A stretch of 64,000 nucleotides of DNA, taken from contig NZ_JBHRTO010000001.1 in NCBI RefSeq assembly GCF_042646385.1, forward strand, positions 558,001-622,000. Reading direction: 5' to 3'. The translations under genes were made by a program, and so were the position numbers. Shown here piece after piece: positions 1 to 8,294 of this stretch. Position 1 is the first letter of the stretch; every line of letters starts with the position of its first letter. The DNA is from Cypionkella sinensis. GTDB taxonomy: Bacteria > Pseudomonadota > Alphaproteobacteria > Rhodobacterales > Rhodobacteraceae. The notes under the pieces were generated by a model. It did not search any database. It saw nothing but the letters and a program-made list of their open reading frames with translations, and was not told the origin of the DNA.

Positions 1-469
1 AGCCTGCCAGCACGCGCGGAACGGTGAGGTATTTCATCGGGTTGGTGGACAAAGTGGTCAGCGCGTCGATCTGCTCCGTCACCTTCATCGTGGCGATTTC
101 AGCCGCGATGGACGAGGTGACGCGGGCCGCGATCATGAGGCCGACCAGCACCGGCCCAAGTTCGCGCACCATGCCGATGGCGACGATCTGCGGAACCACC
201 GCTTCGGCGGAAAAGCGTTGTCCGCCAGCATAGATCTGCAACGCCAAAGCCCCGCCAGTGAAGATCGCGGTCAGCCCGACGACAGGCAGCGACAGCCAGC
301 CGACTTGCAGCAAGGCGGTGAAGAACTCGCGCCGGTAAAACGGTGGGCGGGCGAGGTGATAGAGTGTGACGGCGGCGTAGATCGCCACCCGGCCCAAGGC
401 AGCCAGCGCGTTGAAGGTGGCGCGGCCAAGGCTGGCGAGTGCTGATGCGGGCAGGGCAAGCAGGCTCAC
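1..469 (-). CDS. mlaE: MlaE/YrbE-family ABC transporter permease, 3' part missing
   Basis: Integral inner-membrane permease of the Mla-type lipid ABC transporter, which moves phospholipids between inner and outer membrane. The visible N-terminal 156 codons contain hydrophobic segments and the family block around GMVRELGPVLVGLMIAARVT followed by SSIAAEIATMKVTEQIDAL, which is diagnostic of MlaE. The gene runs off the left edge of the window, so roughly the last 100 residues are not seen. I place the start at a GTG that overlaps the alr stop codon by 4 bases (GTGA), implying translational coupling to alr. The ATP-binding partner (MlaF) would be expected just beyond the edge. Confidence 0.88.
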   Translation of the reverse strand, partial: MSLLALPASALASLGRATFNALAALGRVAIYAAVTLYHLARPPFYRREFFTALLQVGWLSLPVVGLTAIFTGGALALQIYAGGQRFSAEAVVPQIVAIGMVRELGPVLVGLMIAARVTSSIAAEIATMKVTEQIDALTTLSTNPMKYLTVPRVLAG

Positions 470-1515
470 ACCGCGCCCTCATAATAGCGGCGGTTGTAGC
501 GATGGCTGAGGCTTGTCAGGATTTCATAGCCGATGGTGCCTGCGATATCGGCCAGATCATCCGCGGACTGGTTCGGGCCAATGATATCCAGATAGCGCGG
601 GATCTGCGGCAGATGGCTGATATCGACGGTGATCAGATCCATCGACACCCGGCCAATCAGCGGGCAGGGCGTGTCGCCATCCCACAGCATGGCGTTGTTC
701 GACAGGGTGCGCGGCAGGCCATCGGCATAGCCTGCCGATAGCGTTGCCACCATTGATGGGGCCTCCGCAATCCAGGCGCAGGAATAGCCCACAGCCTCGC
801 CCGCGGCGACCGCACGGGTCTGGATCACCGGCAGCGACAGAGTGACGGCAGGGCGCGCGGCCTCATATGGGCGGCCACCGTAAAGGCCGATGCCGGGGCG
901 GGTCAGGTCGAAATGATACTTCGGCCCAAGCAGAATACCCCCCGTAGCGGCCAGACTGCGCGGAATACCTGTGCCGTTGGTCATGGCAAGGAAGGTCGCC
1001 AGCTGGGTTTCGTTCAGCGCGTGGTCAGGATCATCGGCACAGGCCAGATGCGACATCAGCAGTTCTGGCCCGGCCTCCAGCACGAAGGGGGCAATCGCCT
1101 CCCATTCGGGTTCTTCCATGCCCAGCCGGTTCATGCCGGTGTCAAGCTGCACGCCAAAGGCATGGCCGGGCAGTGATTCGAGATGGCGGGTGACTTGATC
1201 GAGGCTGTTCAGCATTGGCGTGAGGTCAAGATCGCCGATCATGTCGGTATCGCCGGGCATGTGGCCCGACAGGATGCAGATTTGCGGCCCCGGCCCCAGA
1301 ACCTGACGCAGCGTGGCACCTTCTTCGGCCACCGCCACGAAGAACCGCCGCGCCCCGGCCTGCGCCAGCGCACGGGCGACGCGGGTGATGCCAAGCCCGT
1401 AGGCATCGGCTTTCACCACAGCAGCGGTTTGCACCCCTGAAGCAGAGGCTTTGTCCAAGGCGCGCCAGTTGGCGGCGATGGCGTCGAGGTCGATGGAGAG
1501 GGTTGCTGTAGACAT
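466..1515 (-). CDS. alr: alanine racemase
   Basis: PLP-dependent enzyme that interconverts L- and D-alanine, supplying D-Ala for peptidoglycan. The 349-residue protein has the normal family length. The PLP lysine is K35 in AAVVKADAYGLG, and the C-terminal domain carries the VGYSC motif holding the catalytic tyrosine. It starts at ATG 1515 and is followed by the mlaE permease with a 4-base overlap. dnaB and alr are neighbours in many proteobacteria; here a dehydrogenase gene lies between them. Cytoplasmic. Identification is secure from the motifs and length. Confidence 0.95.
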   Translation of the reverse strand: MSTATLSIDLDAIAANWRALDKASASGVQTAAVVKADAYGLGITRVARALAQAGARRFFVAVAEEGATLRQVLGPGPQICILSGHMPGDTDMIGDLDLTPMLNSLDQVTRHLESLPGHAFGVQLDTGMNRLGMEEPEWEAIAPFVLEAGPELLMSHLACADDPDHALNETQLATFLAMTNGTGIPRSLAATGGILLGPKYHFDLTRPGIGLYGGRPYEAARPAVTLSLPVIQTRAVAAGEAVGYSCAWIAEAPSMVATLSAGYADGLPRTLSNNAMLWDGDTPCPLIGRVSMDLITVDISHLPQIPRYLDIIGPNQSADDLADIAGTIGYEILTSLSHRYNRRYYEGAV

Positions 1516-1636
1516 AGCGTGGTTTTGACAGGGCCATGCGCGGGGTCAAGGGGGAATTCGTGGGCAAGCGCGATAGTGCGGCGATCTCGGGGGCCATCGA
1601 GGCCTCGATTGATCGCCGCTGCCGCAGAACTTGCCT

Positions 1637-1656
1637 GCAAAAGCTGGCGCTTTTGC
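1637..1656 (-). terminator. hairpin just after the SDR gene
   Basis: GCAAAAGC and GCTTTTGC form a perfect 8-bp stem with a TGGC loop, lying 3 bases beyond the stop of the dehydrogenase gene. There is no clear U-run, so intrinsic termination is plausible but not certain. The rest of the 1516-1658 gap shows no other gene and should hold the alr promoter. Confidence 0.4.
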
Positions 1657-1658
1657 GC

Positions 1659-2438
1659 TCAAGTGCCGATGGCGCGGTCAAGGTGCGTGTAGCCGCCATC
1701 GACGAACAGCCATTGCCCGGTGGTATGGGCGGCGCGCGGAGACAGCGCGAAAACCGTGGTGGCGGCGATCTCGCGCGCTTCGGTCATGCGCTGGCCCAGC
1801 GGGATCCGGTCGGTGATCTGCGCCTTTTGCGCGGCAGGGTCGGGGAAGCTTTGTAGCCAAGCCTCATACATCGGGGTCAGCACTTCGGCGGGGATCACTG
1901 CATTCACCCGCACGCCCCAAGGCGCAAGGGCTGCGGCCCATTCCCGCGTCAGCCCCAGTTGCGCAGCTTTTGCCGCGACATACGCCGAGGTGCTGCCTTG
2001 GCCGGTGACAGCGGTTTTCGAGGCGATGTTGACGATCGCCCCGCTGTTTGCCTTCAGATCGGCTTGCAACAGGTGGACGAGGGTGTAGTAGTGCAAAAGG
2101 TTCTGATCGAGCGAGGCGCGGAATTCATCCGGCCGGGTATCAAGGCCAAGGCTGTCATTCGTGCCTGCGTTGTTCACCAAAGCATAAATGCGCCCCCATT
2201 GCGCCTGCGCTTGTGCAACGGCGCGGCGGCAATCTTCATCGCGCGCAAGATCGGCCTGCACCCAGCCTGCCTGCGGGCAGAGCGATGCCAGGTGCCTCAA
2301 AAAGCTGTCTGACGGAGCATTGCGGGCAAAGATCACCGGGATCGCGCCCTCTTCGGCCAGCGTTTCGCTGATCGCAGCGCCAATGCCCGCACCGCCGCCG
2401 GTGACGATCACCACTTTGTCTCTCAGCCCCAGATCCAT
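1659..2438 (-). CDS. SDR-family oxidoreductase, possibly sugar (L-fucose-like) dehydrogenase
   Basis: Short-chain dehydrogenase/reductase with NAD(P) Rossmann fold. The cofactor motif TGGGAGIG lies at about residues 12-19, NNAG follows in mid-protein, and the catalytic Ser/Tyr/Lys are visible in NIASKTAVTGQGSTSAYVAAK (as YVAAK). Length is 259 residues with the start at the ATG preceding DLGLRDK. The open frame extends 71 codons further upstream, but that part crosses an intergenic repeat and does not look coding. The overall pattern (GLRDKVVIVTGG, PVIFAR, RPDEF) resembles dehydrogenases annotated as L-fucose dehydrogenases, but substrate cannot be read from sequence. It sits alone between dnaB and alr, flanked by a repeat copy and a hairpin. 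Confidence 0.82.
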   Translation of the reverse strand: MDLGLRDKVVIVTGGGAGIGAAISETLAEEGAIPVIFARNAPSDSFLRHLASLCPQAGWVQADLARDEDCRRAVAQAQAQWGRIYALVNNAGTNDSLGLDTRPDEFRASLDQNLLHYYTLVHLLQADLKANSGAIVNIASKTAVTGQGSTSAYVAAKAAQLGLTREWAAALAPWGVRVNAVIPAEVLTPMYEAWLQSFPDPAAQKAQITDRIPLGQRMTEAREIAATTVFALSPRAAHTTGQWLFVDGGYTHLDRAIGT

Positions 2439-2623
2439 CGTTGCCTCTTGTCCAAATTGTCGCGTTATGCTGACCGCTGCGCATGGGCTTGCCAAGTGGC
2501 AAGCCGGCGATTTTGGCAATTGCGGGGGGAGTCGGCCTAGGTGGTGCAGGCTTGTCCCCATCGAGGGGACCGCGCCCGCGCTGCCGCAGCAAGACCTTTG
2601 CAACGGCACGCGGCGGCTGACCT

Positions 2624-2658
2624 GCGTCTCCGACGGGAGTATTTGTGCCAAGATGAAG
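2624..2658 (+). repeat. dispersed intergenic repeat, subclass I copy
   Basis: A degenerate copy of the repeat found at ten other places in the window: a CTCCGRCGGGAG core followed by TATTTNTGCCAAGATGAAG. It lies in the 237-bp gap between the SDR gene start and the end of dnaB. Apart from this copy and the presumed SDR promoter I see nothing in that gap. Confidence 0.75.
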
Positions 2659-2675
2659 CCGCAGGGCGCATGGGG

Positions 2676-4190
2676 TCAGAACCCCACGTCGTCGCCGGGG
2701 CCAGAGCCTTGCCATTGCTTAGCGAGATTGCCAAAGCGGGTGAAGCGACCTTCGAACGACAGTTCCACCGAGCCGATAGGGCCGTGGCGCTGCTTGCCGA
2801 TGATCACTTCGGCCTTGCCGCGCACCTGCTCCATGATTACCTGCCATTGGGCGATCTTTTCCAACTCGTGATCGCCGGGCTTTTCGCGTTCTTTGTAATA
2901 TTCATCACGATACACAAACATCACCACATCGGCGTCCTGCTCGATCGATCCGGATTCGCGCAGATCGGACAGTTGCGGGCGTTTGTCTTCGCGGCTTTCC
3001 ACCTGACGCGAAAGCTGGCTGAGGGCGATCACCGGGATGTTGAGTTCCTTGGCGATGGCCTTCAGGCCTTGGGTGATTTCCGAGACTTCTTGCACCCGGT
3101 TGTCGCCCTTGCCAGTGCCTTTGAGCAGTTGCAGGTAGTCGATGATCAGCACATCCAGCCCATGCGTGCGTTTCAGACGGCGGGCACGGGCGGCAACTTG
3201 GCTGATCGGCAGCGCTGGGGTGTCGTCGATGTAAAGCGGGCAGGATTCTAGCTCTTTCGCGGCTTCGACGAATTTGCGGAACTCGAATTCCTGCATGTCG
3301 CCACGGCGGATTTGCTCGGAGGGCACTTCCGACGCTTCGGACAGAATCCGGGCGGCGAGTTGTTCCGAACTCATCTCAAGGCTGAAGAAGCCCACGACGC
3401 CGCCTTCGACAGCGCCTTCGTGGCCCTCATGGGTGCGCCCGCGCTTGTAGGCTTTGGCGACGTTGAAGGCGATGTTGGTGGCCAGCGAGGTTTTGCCCAT
3501 CGACGGACGGCCAGCGAGGATCAGAAGGTCAGAGGCGTGCAAGCCGCCAAGTTTCTTGTCGAGATCAATCAGCCCGGTAGAGATCCCCGCCAAGCCGCCG
3601 CCGCGCTGATAGGCGGCGTTGGCGGTGTTGACAGCTTCGGTCACGGCTTTCAGGAACGACTGAAAGCCGCGCTCGGCCACGCCTTGTTCGCCGAGTTTGT
3701 AAAGCCGCTGTTCGGCCTCGATGATCTGATCCTTGGGTTCGGAATCAATCTCGACCTTGGCGGCCTTGGCGGTCAGATCGCGGCCCAGCGACATCAACTC
3801 GCGCCGCACCGCCAGATCATAGATCATCTGCGCATAATCGCGCGCGGCATAGGACGAGATCGCAGCCCCGGCGAGGCGGACAAGGTAAGAGGCGCCGCCA
3901 AGCTCTTTCAACCCGTCGTCATCCTCGAAATACACCTTCAGCGTCACCGGAGAGACGAGGGCGTTTTTCTGGATGCGGGCGGCGGCGCGTTCAAAGATGC
4001 GCTGATGCACGGGGTCGAAGAAATGTTCGGGCTTCACGAGGCTTGCGATGCGGTCATAGACATCGTTGTTGGTCAGGATCGCGCCCAGAAGCTGCTGTTC
4101 GGCCTCGATATTATGCGGCAGCGCTTCGGTTTCCGGGGCGGCGGCTGCCACGGCGGGGGGCATCTGGCGCAGGGTGGCAATTTCGTTCAT
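2676..4190 (-). CDS. dnaB: replicative DNA helicase DnaB
   Basis: Hexameric 5'-3' helicase that unwinds DNA at the replication fork. The 504-residue protein has the N-terminal DnaB domain (residues about 25-130), a linker, and a RecA-like ATPase domain with Walker A AGRPSMGKTS at about 226-235 and Walker B DVLIIDYLQLL at about 346-356. QLSRQVESREDKRP and DLRESGSIEQDAD follow. I chose the ATG at 4190 because it has an AGG ribosome-binding site at suitable distance and leads directly into MNEIATL; the open frame upstream to 4316 looks non-coding. Three DnaA-box-like sites lie just upstream. Confidence 0.96.
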   Translation of the reverse strand: MNEIATLRQMPPAVAAAAPETEALPHNIEAEQQLLGAILTNNDVYDRIASLVKPEHFFDPVHQRIFERAAARIQKNALVSPVTLKVYFEDDDGLKELGGASYLVRLAGAAISSYAARDYAQMIYDLAVRRELMSLGRDLTAKAAKVEIDSEPKDQIIEAEQRLYKLGEQGVAERGFQSFLKAVTEAVNTANAAYQRGGGLAGISTGLIDLDKKLGGLHASDLLILAGRPSMGKTSLATNIAFNVAKAYKRGRTHEGHEGAVEGGVVGFFSLEMSSEQLAARILSEASEVPSEQIRRGDMQEFEFRKFVEAAKELESCPLYIDDTPALPISQVAARARRLKRTHGLDVLIIDYLQLLKGTGKGDNRVQEVSEITQGLKAIAKELNIPVIALSQLSRQVESREDKRPQLSDLRESGSIEQDADVVMFVYRDEYYKEREKPGDHELEKIAQWQVIMEQVRGKAEVIIGKQRHGPIGSVELSFEGRFTRFGNLAKQWQGSGPGDDVGF

Positions 4191-4276
4191 CGGGTGCCTC
4201 ATGCTCTGACCCGGAGGAACCGGGCAGGGGGCGTTCTTGCCCCATATTGGCCTGCCGCGATAGGCAGGCATAGGTT

Positions 4277-4437
4277 GGTGGATAAGTCTGAATTGAGTCG
4301 CGTGGCGACAGGGCATTCTACCACATCTTGCGGTGTGATAGCGGAGATTCCCCCATCACAGGCCAGAATCGGCAGAGTTATTCACATCCCACCCACAGGC
4401 CGCTGCCTTGCGCGGGGCAAAAGATTTCTGTGGATTA
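4277..4437. promoter_or_regulatory. cluster of three DnaA-box-like 9-mers upstream of dnaB
   Basis: Compared with the E. coli DnaA box TTATCCACA, three 8-of-9 matches lie within 161 bp: 4277-4285 (TTATCCACC on the minus strand), 4378-4386 (TTATTCACA on the plus strand) and 4429-4437 (TAATCCACA on the minus strand, overlapping the pyrE stop). By chance about 0.03 such matches are expected in this length with equal base use. The stretch is the dnaB upstream region (4191-4434, 244 bp) and contains no gene. DnaA binding is inferred. Confidence 0.5.
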
Positions 4438-5115
4438 CTTTGCGCCGCGTGCAGCTTGCCAAGCGCGCGGGTCTTTTAGGAAAGCCTCCACCTCGGCCAA
4501 GGTCTTGGCGTCAAACGCGCCTTGTGCCCGCGCCTCGGCCAGCACATCCCACCAGGTGCAGAGGTGATGCAGCGCTACGCCATGATCGGCAAGGCGCTGG
4601 GTGGTTTCGGGGAAAATGCCGTAATAGAAGATCACGGCGGTATGGGCGCAAGTGGCCCCAGTCTCGCGGATGGCATCGACAAAGGACAGTTTGCTGCCGC
4701 CGTCGGTGGTCAGATCTTCCACCAGCAGCACGCGCTGGCCTTCGCGCATCTCGCCCTCAATCCGGGCGTTGCGGCCATAGCCTTTCGGCTTTTTGCGCAC
4801 ATAGGTCATCGGCAGCGCCAGCCGTTCAGCCACCCAAGCGCCGAACGGAATGCCTGCGGTCTCACCGCCCGCGATGTTGTCAAACGCCTCGAACCCGGCG
4901 TCGCGCATCACGGTGACGGTCAGGAAATCCATCAGCGTCGCACGGATGCGCGGGTAAGAGATCAGCTTGCGGCAGTCGATATAGGTCGGGCTGGGCAGGC
5001 CAGAGGCAAGGGTGAAGGGCGTCTCGGCATTGAAATGCACCGCCTTGATCTCCAGCAGTGCGCGGGCGGTGAGGCGGGCGATTTCTTCACGCGCGGGAAA
5101 GCTGGTGGGGATCAT
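4435..5115 (-). CDS. pyrE: orotate phosphoribosyltransferase
   Basis: Joins orotate to PRPP to give orotidine 5'-phosphate, the fifth step of pyrimidine synthesis. The PRPP-binding motif VLLVEDLTTDGGSK is at about residues 129-142 and the N-terminal part has TPFTLASGLPSPTYIDCR. Length (226) fits the family. An AAGGAA ribosome-binding site precedes ATG 5115. It lies downstream of pyrC on the same strand, separated by a 120-bp gap with a repeat hairpin, so the two pyrimidine genes are probably co-expressed. Cytoplasmic. Confidence 0.94.
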   Translation of the reverse strand: MIPTSFPAREEIARLTARALLEIKAVHFNAETPFTLASGLPSPTYIDCRKLISYPRIRATLMDFLTVTVMRDAGFEAFDNIAGGETAGIPFGAWVAERLALPMTYVRKKPKGYGRNARIEGEMREGQRVLLVEDLTTDGGSKLSFVDAIRETGATCAHTAVIFYYGIFPETTQRLADHGVALHHLCTWWDVLAEARAQGAFDAKTLAEVEAFLKDPRAWQAARGAK

Positions 5116-5133
5116 GACGGTTCCTTTCTGGGG

Positions 5134-5220
5134 CTTTCATCTTGGCCTAAATACTCCCGCCGGAGGCTTCTGCAGCAGGCCACAGGAGCCTCCGGCGGGG
5201 ATATTTGACGACAGATGAAA
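5134..5220. repeat. inverted pair of dispersed repeats between pyrC and pyrE
   Basis: Two copies of the intergenic repeat face each other: 5134-5167 (minus orientation, subclass I, with CTTGG...ATACTCCCGCCGGAGGC) and 5188-5220 (plus orientation, GCCTCCGGCGGGGATATTTG). Together they can fold into a long hairpin with a 20-base loop region within the pyrC-pyrE transcript, which could act as an attenuator, a terminator or an RNA-stabilising element. Confidence 0.75.
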
Positions 5221-5235
5221 TGGCTTGGCGTCGGT

Positions 5236-6279
5236 TCAGGCTTCGACGTGCCAATGCACGGGAAAGCCAGGGTTGAAGACTGTGACGGGGCCAGCTTCGG
5301 TGAGGATTTTCTCGGGGAAGCTTTGCGGCAGTTCATGTTTGACGAGGGTGAGCGTGGTTTCATTCACCGGCAGGCGGTAAAAGGCGGGACCGTTCAGGCT
5401 GGTGAATGCCTCAAGCTTGTCAAGCGCGGCTTCTTCCTCGAACACATGTGCCAAGAGTGGCATGGTGTTGGTGGCGGTGAAACAGCCCGCGCAGCCGCAG
5501 GCATGTTCTTTCAGCGCATCGACATGCGGGGCGGAATCGGTGCCAAGGAAAAACCGCGCATCGCCCGAGGTGGCGGCGGCGCGCAGGGCAAGGCGGTGTT
5601 TCTCGCGTTTGGCGACCGGCAGGCAATAGTAATGCGGCTTGATACCCCCGGCGAGGATGTGATTGCGGTTGATGATCAGATGGTGCGTGGTGATGGTCGC
5701 CGCCAGATCATCGCCGCCGCTGCGGGCATAGGCCACGCCGTCTTCGGTGGTGATATGCTCCATCACCACCCGCAGACCGGGGATGCGGCGGCGCAGCGGA
5801 TCCAGCACGGTGTCGATGAACACGGCTTCACGGTCGAAGATGTCCACCAAAGGATCGGTGACTTCGCCGTGCAGGCACAAAGGCAGGCCGATTTCGGCCA
5901 TTTTCTCCAGCACGCCCTGCACCTTGTCGAAATCCTTCACACCCGAGTGCGAATTGGTGGTGGCCCCGGCGGGGTAGAGTTTGACTGCTTTGACCAGGCC
6001 CGAGGCGGCTGCGGCTGCCACATCGGCGGGGTCGGTGGTTTCGGTCAGATACAGCGTCATCAGCGGCTCGAACGCCGATCCAGCTGGCAAAGCCGCAAGA
6101 ATACGGTCGCGGTAGGCCTCAGCCTGCGCACCTGTCACCACTGGCGGCACCAGATTGGGCATGATGATGGCACGGGCGAAATGCCGGGCGGTTTCGGGCA
6201 GCACCCCATGCAGCATCGCGCCATCGCGCAGGTGCAGGTGCCAGTCATCGGGGCGGCGAAGCGTGAAGCTTTGTGTCAT
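5236..6279 (-). CDS. pyrC: dihydroorotase (class II)
   Basis: Zinc enzyme that cyclises N-carbamoyl-aspartate to dihydroorotate, the third step of pyrimidine synthesis. Metal ligands H14 and H16 are in DDWHLHLRDG. The carboxylated-lysine region KAVKLYPAGATTNS, the HGEV motif and VVMEHITT are all present, and LGTDSAPH carries the catalytic aspartate. Length 347 matches E. coli PyrC. It starts the pyrC-pyrE group on the minus strand. The 190-bp region 6280-6469 is a divergent gap with no further gene. Confidence 0.95.
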   Translation of the reverse strand: MTQSFTLRRPDDWHLHLRDGAMLHGVLPETARHFARAIIMPNLVPPVVTGAQAEAYRDRILAALPAGSAFEPLMTLYLTETTDPADVAAAAASGLVKAVKLYPAGATTNSHSGVKDFDKVQGVLEKMAEIGLPLCLHGEVTDPLVDIFDREAVFIDTVLDPLRRRIPGLRVVMEHITTEDGVAYARSGGDDLAATITTHHLIINRNHILAGGIKPHYYCLPVAKREKHRLALRAAATSGDARFFLGTDSAPHVDALKEHACGCAGCFTATNTMPLLAHVFEEEAALDKLEAFTSLNGPAFYRLPVNETTLTLVKHELPQSFPEKILTEAGPVTVFNPGFPVHWHVEA

Positions 6280-6469
6280 GGCGACCCAGATAGACTACGG
6301 GCGGATGATTCTCTAGGGGCGGTTTCGCGCGAACCTGTCTCAGGCCTGCGACAGCTTGCGGCACCATTTGCGCGCTATGCTTGCCGCGCAGAGCCCTACG
6401 GCACAAAATCTCTTGCTGCGGCGCGGCATAGGACTACATGATGGGCGGTAAGTGGTCCAGGAGCGCGCG

Positions 6470-6778
6470 ATGAAGTTTATGACTCCGTTTGATTTCATGG
6501 TGCCGGTGCTGGAAGCCAGCCGGATCATGGCAGAATCGCAGATGGTGATCGGTATGCGGCTTGCCGGGATGGCGGGGCTGTGGCCGATGGCCCCCTCTGA
6601 AACCAACCGCATGATGTCGGAAAAGCTTTCGGCGGGATTGGATTCGGCACATGCCGCGTTGCGCAGCGGCATGGCGGGCGGTAGCATTTCCGATGTGGCA
6701 ATGGCGGCGATGAAGCCGGTGCGGGCGAAAACTCGCGCCAATGCCAAACGGCTACAGCGCAAGGTGACGGGCGGCTGA
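6470..6778 (+). CDS. small conserved Met/Ala-rich protein, unknown function
   Basis: 102-residue protein beginning MKFMTPFDFMVPVLEAS. The start at 6470 is chosen because AGGAG sits 7-10 bases upstream; an in-frame ATG at 6452 lacks this. It has no signal peptide or membrane span that I would trust. It looks largely alpha-helical and basic at the C-terminus (KPVRAKTRANAKRLQRK). Similar small proteins are common in Rhodobacterales and are sometimes automatically labelled antifreeze protein or phasin-like, labels I would not rely on. It is followed at 25 bp by a secreted LprI-like protein. Confidence 0.65.
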   Translation: MKFMTPFDFMVPVLEASRIMAESQMVIGMRLAGMAGLWPMAPSETNRMMSEKLSAGLDSAHAALRSGMAGGSISDVAMAAMKPVRAKTRANAKRLQRKVTGG

Positions 6779-6803
6779 AGCGGCCTCGTCAAAGGAGGAC
6801 GGG

Positions 6804-7199
6804 ATGCGGTTGGCTTGGCTGGGATGTTGTGCGGGGCTGATGGCAGCTCCGGCTTGGGCGCAGGATGTTGACTGCGCCAACGCAGAGGCGCAGGTCGAGC
6901 TGACCTATTGCGCCGAACAGGATTGGCTGGCAGCCGACGCCGATCTGAACGCGGCCTATGCTGTGGCGCGTAAACGGATGCAGGCCATAGATGCCGATCT
7001 TGAGGCCGATCAGCGCGGCGCCGCTGATTATCTGCGCGATGGCCAGCGGGCTTGGGTTACGTTCCGGGACGCAACCTGTGCTGCCGAAGGCTATGCCATG
7101 CATGGCGGATCGGCAGAGCCGATGGTGATCTATGGCTGCCGCGCGCGGCTGACAGAACAGCGCACCGCCGATCTGGAAGCGATGGCTGAGGAATACTGA
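6804..7199 (+). CDS. secreted LprI-like (DUF1311) protein
   Basis: 131-residue protein with a signal peptide (first 19-20 residues, ending APAWAQ) and the DUF1311 pattern: CANAEAQVELTYCAEQDWLAAD, then a helix with RGAADYLRDGQRAWVTFRDATC. Four cysteines probably form disulfides. The family includes the lysozyme inhibitor LprI, so a periplasmic envelope role is possible but not shown. A strong AAGGAGG ribosome-binding site lies just upstream of ATG 6804. It probably shares a transcript with the preceding small gene. Confidence 0.8.
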   Translation: MRLAWLGCCAGLMAAPAWAQDVDCANAEAQVELTYCAEQDWLAADADLNAAYAVARKRMQAIDADLEADQRGAADYLRDGQRAWVTFRDATCAAEGYAMHGGSAEPMVIYGCRARLTEQRTADLEAMAEEY

Positions 7200-7211
7200 C
7201 GCGCTGCTGCA

Positions 7212-8174
7212 TTAGGACGCAGGCTCGTTCTGTCCTTCGGCCCCGGAAATCCGCTCGGTCAATTTTGCCAGCCGTCGTGCAAAGCTAGGTGCGCGCAGTC
7301 TGTTGGTGACTGAACGGCATACCATGATTGCCAGTTTCGTGCGGCCCATGTTCTCAGCTTTGGCCAAAATGGCTCGCAGGTAGGGCGAGTAGTTTCGCCG
7401 CGCCCGCCACAGCACGGCAAAGCTTTGCCGCGTCAGCGTTCCGATCATCGCCTGATCAACCAGAGCGGGCAATAAACCACTACGGATCAGCGCCGGTTCC
7501 AGATTGTCGCCCATATGCCGCGCAGACAGCCGGGTGATGTAGGGGGCGCGGAACAAGCTGGCGTGCATCGCCTCAACCGCGATGGTGGGATCATGGATGA
7601 CCACGGCCTGCCCGGCGCCTTCCAGCATATCCGGGGCATAGCCATAGCGGGCGGTAAAGTTCAGCCTGCGGGCGGCCAGAGTGCGCCTGTCCCAGCCGCT
7701 TTGCGCAGGTTCCAGCGTCGCGCGCGGGTTCAGCGCCAGCACCTGCGCACCCGGCGCGGTGACAGCAAAGGCGCAGGCGGCATGGCCCGCCATGCCCGCG
7801 CCGTAGAACAGCACCTGATCGAAATCCTCGAAAAACGCATCATCGACCTGACGGTCAAAAAATCCATAAACCGCAGGGTCGCGGAACCATGTGTCGCCAT
7901 CGGCGATGATCGTCAGCACCGACCAGCCATGCGCGCGCGCCAGACTGTCTGCCAGTGGCATCTGATCAGCGCGGGCAAGCACTGCATCCACGGTTTCAAA
8001 GCTGACCAGCAGCGTGGTCCCCTCATCGGCGAAATACGCCCAATGGGCATCGCCAAGGCTGTGGAAATAGCCCGAATCCTCGGTCGCTTGCTCCATCCGC
8101 TGTTCCCAGGCATCGCGGTCCGGCAGGCTGTCGGTCGGCATGGGGCGCGTGGCTAAATCGGCGAAATCGGTCAT
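7212..8174 (-). CDS. conserved protein with alpha/beta-hydrolase-like core, unknown function
   Basis: 320-residue soluble protein. The segment FDQVLFYGAGMAGHAACAFA resembles a nucleophile-elbow or nucleotide-binding loop of an alpha/beta fold, preceded by WSVLTIIADGDTWFRD. Later residues (QAVVIHDPTIAVEAMHASLF) and a basic helical C-terminus follow. No signal peptide. It is directly downstream of a glycosyltransferase gene on the same strand (120-bp gap), suggesting joint work on a surface polysaccharide, but no substrate or reaction can be assigned from sequence. Confidence 0.7.
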   Translation of the reverse strand: MTDFADLATRPMPTDSLPDRDAWEQRMEQATEDSGYFHSLGDAHWAYFADEGTTLLVSFETVDAVLARADQMPLADSLARAHGWSVLTIIADGDTWFRDPAVYGFFDRQVDDAFFEDFDQVLFYGAGMAGHAACAFAVTAPGAQVLALNPRATLEPAQSGWDRRTLAARRLNFTARYGYAPDMLEGAGQAVVIHDPTIAVEAMHASLFRAPYITRLSARHMGDNLEPALIRSGLLPALVDQAMIGTLTRQSFAVLWRARRNYSPYLRAILAKAENMGRTKLAIMVCRSVTNRLRAPSFARRLAKLTERISGAEGQNEPAS

Positions 8175-8294
8175 TTTACATCCAGTCGAACACGGAACAC
8201 GGCGATACTATGGCTTTGCGCCATAATCTGCCCTGCCGCGCGCTACGGCAAGCGAAGATCAGGCCAGACTAGCATGGGGTTTGTGAACACTGAG

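Noticed and set aside
3312..4916. 534-codon plus-strand frame
   Set aside because: Runs antisense to dnaB and pyrE; no recognisable domain.
6340..6792. 150-codon minus-strand frame opposite the small gene at 6470
   Set aside because: The plus-strand gene has a good ribosome-binding site and protein-like composition; the antisense frame does not.
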